A stretch of 45,226 bases of DNA from Candidatus Buchananbacteria bacterium RIFCSPHIGHO2_02_FULL_39_17 (GCA_001817425.1 MHII01000032.1:1-45226); one strand, 5' to 3'; shown: positions 1-7,517, numbered from the stretch's first letter. The notes: generated by a model from the letters alone, not told the origin. Program-made: numbers and translations.

Positions 1-1
1 T

Positions 2-1021
2 ATGACATATATGGGAAAGATTCAATTTACTAATAATTATCAGTATATCATTTCCATTGAGAATTTATTTGACGCCTGGAAGGAATTTTTAAAAGGCAAA
101 CGTAGGCGTAAAGACGTTCAAGAGTTTGAGCTGAATTTAATGGGGAATATACTAATGCTTCATCGCAATTTGGCAAATAAAACCTATCAGCATTCGCCAT
201 ATCACGCGTTCAATATTTCTGACCCTAAGCTGAGAAGTATCCATAAGGTCAGCGTTCGTGACAGATTGTTACGCCATGCCATTTATCGGATTCTGTATCC
301 TTTTTTTGATAAAACATTTATCGCCGATTCGTTTTCCTGCCGACTCAACAAGGGCGTCCATAAGGCCATTAACCGGTTACAAACCTTTGCTTACAAGTCC
401 TCACACAATCACACCAGAACGGTGTGGCTGCTTAAATGCGACATCAAAAAGTTTTTTGCTTCTGTTGACCAAGTGACATTACTTCGCATTGTTAGCCGTT
501 ATATCCCAGATAAAAATATTTGCTGGCTTATCGCACAAATAGTTTTCAGTTTTCATTCTACCCAAAAAGGCAAAGGTTTACCACTAGGCAACCTTACATC
601 TCAACTATTGGTTAATATTTATATGAATGAATTTGACCAGTTTGTAAAACATAAGATTAAAGCCAAGTATTATATTCGGTATGCTGATGATTTTGTTTTT
701 CTTTCTCATATTAAGGATTGGCTTATTAAGGATTGGCTTAAAATTATTTTGCCAAAAGTAAGCCGTTTCTTAGACAATGAACTTAAACTTCAATTACACG
801 CCGACAAGATATTTATTAGAACCGTTTCTTCCGGCGTGGACTTTTTGGGCTGGGTGCATTTTCCCGATCATCGAGTGATAAGAACTATTACCAAAAGACG
901 AATGTTTCGCACCATTAAAGTTGAAGAAGGAAATAGCAATACGGTTCAATCATATCTTGGATTATTGAGTCATGGTAACACTAAAAAATTAAAAGATGAA
1001 TTACTAAATTTGCTTGAATAA
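2..1021 (+). CDS. Reverse transcriptase, DGR (diversity-generating retroelement) type
   Basis: RNA-directed DNA polymerase of about 339 residues. The catalytic motif is YIRYADDFVF (near residue 227), with the first catalytic Asp in LKCDIKKFFASVD. The motif-4 sequence GLPLGNLTSQLLVNIY carries the SQ signature of DGR enzymes in place of the group II intron form (QGGxxSP). The N-terminal part (IENLFDAWKEF) and the end (VDFLGW, QSYLGLLSHGN) also match the layout I recall for the Bordetella phage DGR enzyme. No maturase/X or HNH domain follows, which argues against a group II intron. The window begins one base upstream, so the true start is uncertain; the ATG at 11 (MGKIQF) matches the usual MGK beginning of the family and may be the real one. 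Only 46 bases separate the gene from leuS, so any Avd gene, template repeat or target gene must lie upstream or elsewhere. Confidence 0.85.
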   Translation: MTYMGKIQFTNNYQYIISIENLFDAWKEFLKGKRRRKDVQEFELNLMGNILMLHRNLANKTYQHSPYHAFNISDPKLRSIHKVSVRDRLLRHAIYRILYPFFDKTFIADSFSCRLNKGVHKAINRLQTFAYKSSHNHTRTVWLLKCDIKKFFASVDQVTLLRIVSRYIPDKNICWLIAQIVFSFHSTQKGKGLPLGNLTSQLLVNIYMNEFDQFVKHKIKAKYYIRYADDFVFLSHIKDWLIKDWLKIILPKVSRFLDNELKLQLHADKIFIRTVSSGVDFLGWVHFPDHRVIRTITKRRMFRTIKVEEGNSNTVQSYLGLLSHGNTKKLKDELLNLLE

Positions 1022-1067
1022 ATAGTTTTTTTGTGCTAATTTATAATCATTCTATTCTATCTATTCT

Positions 1068-3644
1068 ATGCCAAAATACAATCATAAAGCAATTGAACGC
1101 AAGTGGCAGAAATTTTGGGAAAAAGAAAATTTGTTTACCGCTGCTAACCAATCCGAAAAACCAAAATATTATTGCCTAATTGAATTTCCTTATCCGTCTG
1201 GCGAAGGTTTGCATGTCGGTCACCCCAGGAGTTACGTGGCGTTAGACATTTTAGCGCGTAAAAGAAAACTGGAAGGCTATAACGTTTTATATCCGATTGG
1301 CTTTGACGCTTTTGGCTTGCCCTCGGAAAATTATGCCATTAAAACTGGCATTCATCCCGCGATTACGACCAAAAAAAATATTGCCAAATTCACCAAACAA
1401 TTAAAATCACTTGGTTTAGCTTTTGATTGGGATCGGGCGGTGGTCACGACTAATCCTAATTATTATAGATGGACGCAATGGATTTTTTTGAAAATGTTTG
1501 AAGCGGGTTTAGCCTATAAAACAAAAATGGCGATTAATTGGTGTCCAAGCTGTAAAATTGGTTTAGCTAATGAGGAAGTAGTTAACGGCAGATGCGAACG
1601 TTGCGGCACGGAAGTGAAAAAAAAAGAAAAAGAGCAATGGATGTTAAAAATTACCAAATATGCCGATCGGCTCCTAAACGATTTAGAAACGGTTGATTAT
1701 TTAGAGAGAATAAAATTACAGCAGAAAAATTGGATCGGCCGGAGTGAAGGCACCATAATAAAATTTCAAATCACAAATGCTAAATTTCAAAAAAATTTCA
1801 AATCACAAATGCCAAATTTCAAACTTTGGTTGGAAGTATTTACCACTCGTCCGGATACTTTATTTGGCGCCACGTTTATGGTCATCGCGCCGGAACATAA
1901 AATAATCTCAAATCTCAAATCTCAAATCTCAAATCTTTCGGAAGTAGAAAACTATCTTAAACAAGCAAGAAAGAAATCGGATTTGGAAAGGACTGATTTA
2001 ACTAAAGAAAAAACTGGCGTGGAAATTAAAGGAATTAAAGCCATTAATCCGGTTAATAATAAAGAAATTCCGATTTTTGTCGCTGATTATATTTTAGCGA
2101 CTTACGGCACGGGCGCGATTATGGCGGTTCCGGCGCATGATCAGCGCGATTGGGACTTCGCTAAAAAATATAATTTGCCGATTATTGAAGTTATTAGCGG
2201 CGGTGATATTTCAACTAAAGCTTTTACTGAAATTGAAAATGGTAAATTAATTAATTCCGGACAATTCAATAATTTATCGGCTAAAGAAGCAATCAATAAA
2301 ATTACCGCTTGGCTGGAAAAAAAAGATTTAGGTAAAAAGACGGTTAATTACAAACTTCGGGATTGGGTTTTTTCCCGGCAAAGATATTGGGGAGAACCGA
2401 TTCCCTTAATTTTTTGTGAGAGTTGCAAAAAATTAAGGGAAAAATCAAATCTCAAATCTCAAATCTCAAATCTGAACCAAGGAGAGATTCTTAATCCTGG
2501 CTGGACGGCAATAGCCGAGAAAGATTTGCCGGTTAAACTTCCGCGAGTGAAAAAATACGAGCCGACGGATACGGGCGAGTCGCCATTGGCGACCATGACT
2601 AATTGGGTCAAAACCAAATGTCCTAAGTGTGGCGGCAAGGCACTGCGGGAAACCGACACGATGCCAAATTGGGCGGGTTCTAATTGGTATTTTTTGCGCT
2701 ACATTGATCCGAAAAATAATGACTCGCTGGCAGACAAAAATAAACTTGAATATTGGGCGCCGGTTGATTGGTATAACGGCGGCATGGAACATACAACCTT
2801 ACACTTGCTTTATTCCCGCTTTGTTTATAAATTTTTATATGACATTGGCGTTGTGCCCAAAAAATGCGGCCCTGAACCTTATCAGAAAAGAACTTCACAT
2901 GGTTTAATTTTAGGCCAAGGTGGCGAAAAAATGTCAAAATCAAAGGGCAATGTCGTTACTCCAGACGAAATCGTTAGAGATTACGGAGCTGATTCTTTTC
3001 GGGTCTATGAAATGTTTATGGGACCCTTTGATCAAGCGATTCCTTGGGATACTCAAGGACTGATTGGCGGGCGTCGGTTTTTAGAACGAGTTTATACCGT
3101 TGTCAGTAAGATTGCTCAGGACTTAAAAGAATTAAGAATTAAGAATCAAGAATCAAGGTTAATTCATAAAACCATAAAAAAAGTTTCAGAGGATATTGAA
3201 ACTCAAGATTATAATACGGCGGTTTCCGCTTTAATGATTCAATTTAATGGCATTGATAATCAACCCGATTGGCGGCCAAAAATTGAGGCGATGAAAGGTC
3301 AATATGTTTGCGACACTTCGGCTTTAGAGAGTTTTTTAATTTTACTTTCACCTTTTGCTCCCCATTTGGCGGAGGAATTGTGGCAAAAATTAGGCCACCC
3401 GGATTCTATCTTTAATCAAAAGTGGCCGACTTATGATGAAAAATTAATTGCCGCTGATGAAGTTGAGCTGGTGATTCAAATTAATGGTAAGGTGCGGGAC
3501 AAAATAATGGTGGCGCTAACCATCAGTCAACCAGCGGCCGAAGATCTGGCTACTAAGTCAGAAAAAATAAAAAATTATTTAGCCGGAAAAGAAATCAAAA
3601 AAATAATTTTTGTTCCCGGTCGCTTAATTAATTTTGTCATTTGA
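1068..3644 (+). CDS. leuS: Leucyl-tRNA synthetase
   Basis: Class I synthetase that charges tRNA-Leu in the cytoplasm. The HIGH motif is HVGH within PYPSGEGLHVGHPRSYV (near residue 50), and KMSKSKGNV gives the second catalytic signature (near residue 625). Two Cys pairs (CPSC...CERC and CESC/CPKC) suggest zinc ribbons. The editing domain has TTRPDTLFGATF and the end is the usual VQINGKVRDKI domain. At 858 residues the length is normal or slightly long. The excess is explained by short repeat-encoded peptides in frame (NLKSQISNL twice, and a KFQITNAKFQKNF-type segment), which lie where relatives have short loops. The start ATG at 1068 follows a possible TATAAT at 1042, giving a short leader without a clear ribosome binding site. 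It ends in TGA, showing that TGA is a stop here. Confidence 0.98.
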   Translation: MPKYNHKAIERKWQKFWEKENLFTAANQSEKPKYYCLIEFPYPSGEGLHVGHPRSYVALDILARKRKLEGYNVLYPIGFDAFGLPSENYAIKTGIHPAITTKKNIAKFTKQLKSLGLAFDWDRAVVTTNPNYYRWTQWIFLKMFEAGLAYKTKMAINWCPSCKIGLANEEVVNGRCERCGTEVKKKEKEQWMLKITKYADRLLNDLETVDYLERIKLQQKNWIGRSEGTIIKFQITNAKFQKNFKSQMPNFKLWLEVFTTRPDTLFGATFMVIAPEHKIISNLKSQISNLSEVENYLKQARKKSDLERTDLTKEKTGVEIKGIKAINPVNNKEIPIFVADYILATYGTGAIMAVPAHDQRDWDFAKKYNLPIIEVISGGDISTKAFTEIENGKLINSGQFNNLSAKEAINKITAWLEKKDLGKKTVNYKLRDWVFSRQRYWGEPIPLIFCESCKKLREKSNLKSQISNLNQGEILNPGWTAIAEKDLPVKLPRVKKYEPTDTGESPLATMTNWVKTKCPKCGGKALRETDTMPNWAGSNWYFLRYIDPKNNDSLADKNKLEYWAPVDWYNGGMEHTTLHLLYSRFVYKFLYDIGVVPKKCGPEPYQKRTSHGLILGQGGEKMSKSKGNVVTPDEIVRDYGADSFRVYEMFMGPFDQAIPWDTQGLIGGRRFLERVYTVVSKIAQDLKELRIKNQESRLIHKTIKKVSEDIETQDYNTAVSALMIQFNGIDNQPDWRPKIEAMKGQYVCDTSALESFLILLSPFAPHLAEELWQKLGHPDSIFNQKWPTYDEKLIAADEVELVIQINGKVRDKIMVALTISQPAAEDLATKSEKIKNYLAGKEIKKIIFVPGRLINFVI
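1762..1823 (+). repeat. AT-rich direct repeat inside leuS
   Basis: Two copies of a segment of the type AAATTTCAAATCACAAATG lie side by side in frame and are translated as KFQITNAKFQKNFKSQMPNF. The same style of sequence fills spacers elsewhere in the window. The peptide precedes the conserved LEVFTTRPDTLFG block, so it sits in an editing-domain loop. Confidence 0.7.
1904..1937 (+). repeat. Heptamer array (CTCAAAT)4 inside leuS
   Basis: Four perfect tandem copies of CTCAAAT at 1907-1934, translated in frame as NLKSQISNL. Because 7 is not a multiple of 3, 21 bases (three units) encode a 7-residue peptide period. The same heptamer recurs at 2444-2471. Confidence 0.85.
2444..2473 (+). repeat. 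Heptamer array (CTCAAAT)~4 inside leuS
   Basis: Second array of the same heptamer, again read as NLKSQISNL. It lies between the Cys-containing FCESCKK and the conserved EKDLPVKLP, where I would expect only a short linker. Confidence 0.85.
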
Positions 3645-3647
3645 ACG

Positions 3648-3779
3648 ATGAATTAAGAATTGAGAATTAAGAATTAAGGTTACCCGCCCCCTTTATATTT
3701 CCTCCTCCCTGAAAGGGAGGGGGAAAAGAGGGGGAGGGTGATTCCTAATTTCTAATTCTTAATTCCTAATTCTCTAATG
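3648..3779. repeat. Spacer palindrome: heptamer arms with G/C-rich tip
   Basis: The left arm is built on AGAATTAAGAATTAAGG and the right arm on its reverse complement (CCTAATTTCTAATTCTTAA). The centre holds a perfect small hairpin, CCTCCCT-GAA-AGGGAGG (3704-3720). The whole spacer between leuS and the FemAB gene could fold as one long hairpin. It may act as a terminator, but there is no clean T-tract directly after the central stem. Confidence 0.65.
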
Positions 3780-3781
3780 AA

Positions 3782-4798
3782 ATGAGCATTGTCATTATTG
3801 ACGATGAACTGCGCTCCCATTGGGAAAGTTTTATCAAAACTAATGCCGTTGACGGCGGGTTGCTCCAGAGTTGGGACTGGGGTGAATTTCAACGAACTTT
3901 AGACAATAAAATTTTTCGCTTGGGCGTGATTGACGAAGCTGGTCAGCTGCAAGCGGCGGCGTCTTTAATTAAGTATGAATTGCCTTTTGAATATAACTAT
4001 CTTTATTCTCCGCGCGGACCGGTCATCAATGTTTTAAAAATTGACGATTTGGATTCTTTATTTAACGAAATGAAAAAGATCGCGCGGGAAGAAAAAAGTT
4101 TTATGCTTCGGGTTGATCCCGCCTGGACGATTGGCAATGAAAAACGTTTGTTTGATTGCGGTTTTCGCAAAGCCCAGTATGAAATTCAGCCAAAATGCAG
4201 TTTAGTCATCGATATTACAAAAACGCCCCAAGATTTGCAGGCGGGCTTAAAGTCGAAAACCAGATATAATATCGGTTTAGCCAAGCGGGCGGGGGTGAAA
4301 GTGAAAATCAGCCAAGAAGTTTCGGATATTGAATCTTTCTGGCAGTTGACCAAAGAAACGGCGAAGCGCGACGGTTTTTCACCCCATCCTAAAGAGCACT
4401 ATAAAAAAATGTTTGAGCTTTTTTCTCCGGACGGCACGCTTTGTCTTTTTTTGGCGGAATATGACAACAAGATCATTGCCGCGAATTTAGTCTCTTTTTA
4501 TGGTAACACTTGCACTTATTTGCATGGCGCTTCCTCGCATCTTTACCGACAAGTAATGGCGCCATATCTTTTGCAATGGCAGGCGATACTGGAATCTAAG
4601 CGCTTGGGCTATATCTGGTATGATTTTGGCGGCGTGAATGGCCCGAGTTTTTTTAATAAAAAGTGGCTTGGCATCTCTCGTTTTAAAAGTGGTTTTTCGC
4701 CGCAGACCGTGGCGCGGGAATATGTCGGCGGTTTTGAAATTGTTTTAAACCCGATTGTTTATTCTATGTATAAATTTGCCAAGCAAATCAGAGGATAA
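3782..4798 (+). CDS. FemAB/FemX-family aminoacyltransferase (peptidoglycan bridge type)
   Basis: 338-residue protein of the FemA/FemB/MurM family, which uses aminoacyl-tRNA to add amino acids to the peptidoglycan stem peptide at the inner face of the membrane. Supporting sequence: LLQSWDWGEFQ near the N-terminus, LYSPRGPVI, the LKSKTRYNIGLAKRAGVKV segment in the middle, and the C-terminal block YDFGGVNGPSFFNKKWLGISRFKSGF, typical of the double GNAT fold in this family. There is no signal peptide or membrane segment. The ATG at 3782 is not preceded by a visible ribosome binding site, because the repeat arm reaches almost to the start. The exact amino acid and stem position cannot be told from sequence. 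Confidence 0.88.
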   Translation: MSIVIIDDELRSHWESFIKTNAVDGGLLQSWDWGEFQRTLDNKIFRLGVIDEAGQLQAAASLIKYELPFEYNYLYSPRGPVINVLKIDDLDSLFNEMKKIAREEKSFMLRVDPAWTIGNEKRLFDCGFRKAQYEIQPKCSLVIDITKTPQDLQAGLKSKTRYNIGLAKRAGVKVKISQEVSDIESFWQLTKETAKRDGFSPHPKEHYKKMFELFSPDGTLCLFLAEYDNKIIAANLVSFYGNTCTYLHGASSHLYRQVMAPYLLQWQAILESKRLGYIWYDFGGVNGPSFFNKKWLGISRFKSGFSPQTVAREYVGGFEIVLNPIVYSMYKFAKQIRG

Positions 4799-4800
4799 AT

Positions 4801-4880
4801 TGTTAAGTCAAAAATCAAAAGTCAAAATTACAATGCAAAATTCAAAAGTAATTAAATTAAAAACTTTTAACTTTTGAATT
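4801..4880. repeat. Arm-only remnant of the four-helix-bundle unit
   Basis: Contains GTCAAAATTACAATGCAAA, then TTCAAAAGTAATTAAATTAA and CTTTTAACTTTTGAATT. The same run recurs, reverse complemented, at 41.9-42.06 kb and in part at 44.1 kb. It fills the whole spacer between the FemAB gene and tsaC. Confidence 0.7.
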
Positions 4881-4882
4881 TC

Positions 4883-5515
4883 ATGATTGTTGTTAAGCCC
4901 AATAAAATTGGAATAAAAAAGGCTATCGCTATTCTCAAGAACGGCGGCGTCGTTGTCTACCCCACTGATACCGCTTATGCCTTGGGTGGTATTTTTGATT
5001 GGCCGGCGGTGACGCAAAAAATTTTAAAAATTAAAAAAAGAAAAGATAAAAAATTTACTTTGGTGGCGGCTAGCTTAGTCCAAGTGGAAAAATTTTTTAA
5101 ATTTAATAATTTAGAAAAAAAATTAGCAGAAAAATATTGGCCCGGGCCATTGTCAATTGCCGTGTTGCCGCGTTTTGCCGTGCGGGTGCCAAAAAATCAG
5201 ATTACCCGCTTTTTGGCGCAAAAAGTCGGTGGGCCACTAATTGCCACTTCGGCTAATATTTCAGGCCAACCGGCGCTTTATGACAGTGGAAGAATAATTA
5301 AGCAATTTTTAAAGGAAAAAAACCCCCGCCTTCGCCAACCTGCGCTTCGCCGTCGGCTTCGACAAGGCGAGGGCTTCGGCGGACAAGAGCCGGATTTGAT
5401 TTTAGACTGCGGTCGATTGCCGAGAAAACCGGTTTCCACAATTGTTAAGATTAAAAATGGTAAAAAAATAGAGGTAATTCGGCAAGGGGCAGTTAAAATT
5501 AAATTCGAATTTTGA
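4883..5515 (+). CDS. tsaC: L-threonylcarbamoyladenylate synthase (TsaC/Sua5/YrdC family)
   Basis: Makes threonylcarbamoyl-AMP from threonine, bicarbonate and ATP, the first step of t6A37 tRNA modification. The conserved N-terminal GGVVVYPTDTAYALGG, the KKRKDKKFTLV segment, YWPGPLSIAVLP, VAVRVP-like FAVRVPKN and PLIATSANISGQP identify the YrdC fold. The track starts at a TTG; I prefer the ATG at 4883 (MIVVKPNK), giving 210 residues and a shorter form without a Sua5 domain. Oddity: between KEKNP and DLILDCG lies a GC-rich, Arg-rich insert (RLRQPALRRRLRQGEGFGGQ) that looks like translated repeat DNA. The rsmA gene follows after a palindromic spacer. Confidence 0.93.
   Translation: MIVVKPNKIGIKKAIAILKNGGVVVYPTDTAYALGGIFDWPAVTQKILKIKKRKDKKFTLVAASLVQVEKFFKFNNLEKKLAEKYWPGPLSIAVLPRFAVRVPKNQITRFLAQKVGGPLIATSANISGQPALYDSGRIIKQFLKEKNPRLRQPALRRRLRQGEGFGGQEPDLILDCGRLPRKPVSTIVKIKNGKKIEVIRQGAVKIKFEF
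5323..5392 (+). repeat. GC-rich repeat-like insert inside tsaC
   Basis: A GC-rich stretch in an otherwise AT-rich gene, with repeated CTTCGCC/GGCTTCG words and partly inverted ends (CCCGCCTTCGCC, GGCTTCGGCGGA). It is translated in frame as an Arg- and Gly-rich loop between two conserved blocks of TsaC. I infer insertion of a palindromic element that kept the frame. Confidence 0.6.
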
Positions 5516-5631
5516 ATTTTTAATTTTGAATCAATTTTTCCGTCCAAGGCGGATCCGCCTCCGGCGGGGAATATTCAAATATTTTAATATTGAATCGAAA
5601 TTCGAATTTCAAAATTCAAAATTTGATAAAA
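5505..5631. repeat. Nested palindrome: TTCGAATTTTGAA arms with GC-rich tip
   Basis: The arms read AATTCGAATTTTGAATC and GATTCGAAATTCGAATT-like sequence in inverted order. The centre carries CCGTCCAAGGCGGATCCGCC and CTCCGGCGGGG, the same palindrome family found inside rsmA and radA. The spacer before metK (22.81-22.89 kb) has matching arms without the GC-rich centre, so the centre looks like a separate insertion. Confidence 0.7.
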
Positions 5632-6513
5632 ATGTCCGATATTATTTTAAAACAAGTCAAAGATATTTGCCGTGCCTATAATCTTTTACTTTCTCGCCAG
5701 AAGGGCCAGAATTTTTTGATTAATCAAAAAATCATTGAAAAAATTATTGCCGTGGCTGATTTGAAACCAGACGATACGGTTTTGGAAGTTGGTCCGGGTT
5801 TAGGGATTTTGACCGAGGGATTGATAAAAAAAGCGAAAAAAGTTATTAGCGTTGAATTGGATGCCAAACTCTATAATTTTTTAAAAGCCAAATTCGCCGG
5901 CGCTAAAAATTTAGAATTAATCAATCAAGACATTTTAAAATCTCAAATCCTCTCCGCCAGAGGCGGATCCGCCTTGGGCGGAAAATCTCAAAATTATAAG
6001 ATCGTGGCTAATCTTCCCTACAACATTACCTCCAATTTTTTGAAAAAATTTTTAACCAGCGAGGCTCGGCCAGAGGCCATGACGCTTTTAGTCCAAAAAG
6101 AAGTGGCGCAAAGAATCTGCGCCCGGCCTAAAAAAATGAGCTTATTGGCGGTTTCAATTCAGCTTTATGGCGAGCCGATGATCATTGAATATGTGGATAA
6201 AAATAATTTTTGGCCAAAGCCAGAAGTTGATTCAGCCATTTTAAAGATATCAGACATCAGGGACCAGAAATCAGTGGATAAATTTTTTGGCAAAGAGGTG
6301 ATTGAGAAAAATTTTTGGCAACTTTTGCATATTGGCTTTTCTGCTAAAAGAAAACAGCTCCAAAATAACCTAGCCAATGGTCTGAAAATTGACCATCAAG
6401 CGGCCAAAAGATTTCTTCAAATGTCTAATTTAAGCCCTTTAATTCGCCCCCAAGATCTATCTTTGGCTAATTGGCTTACCCTTGCCAAAAAACTGAATTT
6501 TTATCTTAATTAA
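5632..6513 (+). CDS. rsmA: 16S rRNA (adenine1518-N6/adenine1519-N6)-dimethyltransferase
   Basis: KsgA/RsmA dimethylates two adjacent adenines in helix 45 of 16S rRNA using S-adenosylmethionine. Evidence: RQKGQNFLINQKIIEKI at the N-terminus, the SAM-binding VLEVGPGLGILTEGL (motif I), the acidic VISVELDAKL, and the catalytic IVANLPYNITSNFLKKF. The C-terminal domain is recognisable from FWPKPEVDSAILKI and FSAKRKQLQNNLA. The track's TTG start at 5590 would translate the spacer repeat; ATG 5632 (MSDIILKQ) gives 293 residues, a usual length. Between the LINQDIL block and the catalytic motif the gene carries a repeat-encoded peptide (SARGGSALGG) also found in radA. The SAM producer metK is in the same window but not adjacent. 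Confidence 0.96.
   Translation: MSDIILKQVKDICRAYNLLLSRQKGQNFLINQKIIEKIIAVADLKPDDTVLEVGPGLGILTEGLIKKAKKVISVELDAKLYNFLKAKFAGAKNLELINQDILKSQILSARGGSALGGKSQNYKIVANLPYNITSNFLKKFLTSEARPEAMTLLVQKEVAQRICARPKKMSLLAVSIQLYGEPMIIEYVDKNNFWPKPEVDSAILKISDIRDQKSVDKFFGKEVIEKNFWQLLHIGFSAKRKQLQNNLANGLKIDHQAAKRFLQMSNLSPLIRPQDLSLANWLTLAKKLNFYLN
5937..5996 (+). repeat. In-frame palindromic element inside rsmA
   Basis: About 60 bases: AAATCTCAAAT, then CCGCCAGAGGCGGATCCGCC, then TTGGGCGG and AAAATCTCAAAATT. The core is a palindrome centred on GGCGGATCCGCC. It encodes KSQILSARGGSALGGKSQNY. The same DNA in the same frame and orientation occurs inside radA. Confidence 0.9.
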
Positions 6514-6528
6514 GGCATTCTTTTTCCC

Positions 6529-6558
6529 TTGCGGTTAGGTATAATTTTTTGCTATAAT
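6529..6558 (+). promoter_or_regulatory. Possible sigma-70-like promoter after rsmA
   Basis: TTGCGG (6529-6534), an 18-base spacer, then TATAAT (6553-6558); a second TATAAT lies at 6540. It could drive the Ca-binding membrane protein and the genes behind it. This is judged by eye from consensus only. Confidence 0.4.
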
Positions 6559-6660
6559 TAAGTTAATTAAGTTGGTAAGTTGACTAAGTTGCCTAAAGTT
6601 TTCGATTTGGGGTGATTTTAACTTAATTTACTTGATTAGCTTGATTCACTTAATTTACAA
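6555..6660. repeat. Heptamer-like inverted arms before the Ca-binding protein
   Basis: The left arm has TTAAGTTGGTAAGTTGACTA and the right arm has CTTGATTAGCTTGATTCACT, approximately reverse complementary, around a TTTTCGATTTGGGGTGATTT centre. Same design as the other spacers. Confidence 0.55.
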
Positions 6661-6663
6661 AAA

Positions 6664-7488
6664 ATGGCTTTATCAGGCAAAAAAACTGACAATTTTAAAA
6701 TTTTAGAGGAAATTTACCAAAATGATTCGCCCCTTAAGCCAAAAAAAACTTTTAAACAAAAGTTTCGCGATTTTTTCGGGGACGCAAAGAGAGTTCAAGT
6801 TTTATTGTCGGTGGCAATTTTAGTTTTAGGCCTAGCCGGTTTAGGGCTGGGTTTTTTTCAATTCAAATACAACCTTAAAAAAAATTTTTTGCCCAAGAAA
6901 AGTAATTTTGGCAATTTAACAGCTGAGGATTTGAAAGGTTTGGGGCCTCAGGATTTGTTGGGGTTAGGCCAAAAAGACACGGATACTGATGGCCTTTCTG
7001 ATTATGACGAACTTTATTTATATAATACCAGCCCCTATTTAAAAGATTCTGATTCTGACGGCGTGGACGATAAGGCCGAAGTTTCCCGGCAGAGTGATCC
7101 TAATTGCCCGACGGGCAAAGAATGTTTTACGGATATTTTTTCCGCCAGCTCGGGCCAAGGCGCTAACTTACAATATGATCTGGGCACGCAAGCGGCGCGG
7201 TTGCGGGCCTTGCTGGCGCAAGCCGGATTATCACCAGAACAGTTAAGTCAATACAGCGACGCTGAATTAATCGCTGCTTATCAAGAAGTAGTTGACCAAA
7301 ATCGGATGGCGAGCGAGCCCGCTGGAGGGCCAGTTATTTCTTCGGCGAGTGATTTAAGCAAATTAACGCCAGCCGAGTTACGCCAACTTTTACGTAATTC
7401 GGGCGTGGCCCAAGATATTTTAGACAGCATTAGTGACGCTGAATTATTAGAGCTGACAAACCAAACCGCCACAACCACGGGAGAATAG
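6664..7488 (+). CDS. Membrane-anchored protein with thrombospondin type 3-like Ca-binding repeats
   Basis: 274-residue protein of unknown role. A basic N-terminal cytoplasmic part (KPKKTFKQKFRDFFGDAKR) leads into one membrane segment (VLLSVAILVLGLAGLGLGFF, about residues 48-68). Outside follow Asp-rich repeats, DTDTDGLSDYDELYLY and DSDSDGVDDKAEV (about residues 108-140), which match the Ca-binding thrombospondin type 3 pattern. The remainder has two helical repeats that each end in a SDAEL segment (SPEQLSQYSDAELIAAY; ILDSISDAELLEL). The topology places the Ca-binding part outside the cell. The VirB6-like protein downstream has a similar Asp-rich motif near its N-terminus, which hints at a shared envelope function. 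I do not recognise a named family for the whole protein. Confidence 0.75.
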   Translation: MALSGKKTDNFKILEEIYQNDSPLKPKKTFKQKFRDFFGDAKRVQVLLSVAILVLGLAGLGLGFFQFKYNLKKNFLPKKSNFGNLTAEDLKGLGPQDLLGLGQKDTDTDGLSDYDELYLYNTSPYLKDSDSDGVDDKAEVSRQSDPNCPTGKECFTDIFSASSGQGANLQYDLGTQAARLRALLAQAGLSPEQLSQYSDAELIAAYQEVVDQNRMASEPAGGPVISSASDLSKLTPAELRQLLRNSGVAQDILDSISDAELLELTNQTATTTGE

Positions 7489-7517
7489 CCAATCGCGAAT
7501 AGAAAATTAAAATCAAC

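Noticed and set aside
2466-2943. Overlapping minus-strand ORFs in leuS
   Set aside because: Shadows of a clearly conserved plus-strand gene.
3640-3644. UGA recoded as sense (Gracilibacteria/SR1 code)
   Set aside because: leuS and the 31777 gene end at TGA at the expected protein ends, and conserved Gly positions use GGN codons.
5590-5631. TTG start of the rsmA ORF
   Set aside because: These codons are the spacer palindrome; ATG 5632 matches the expected beginning and length.
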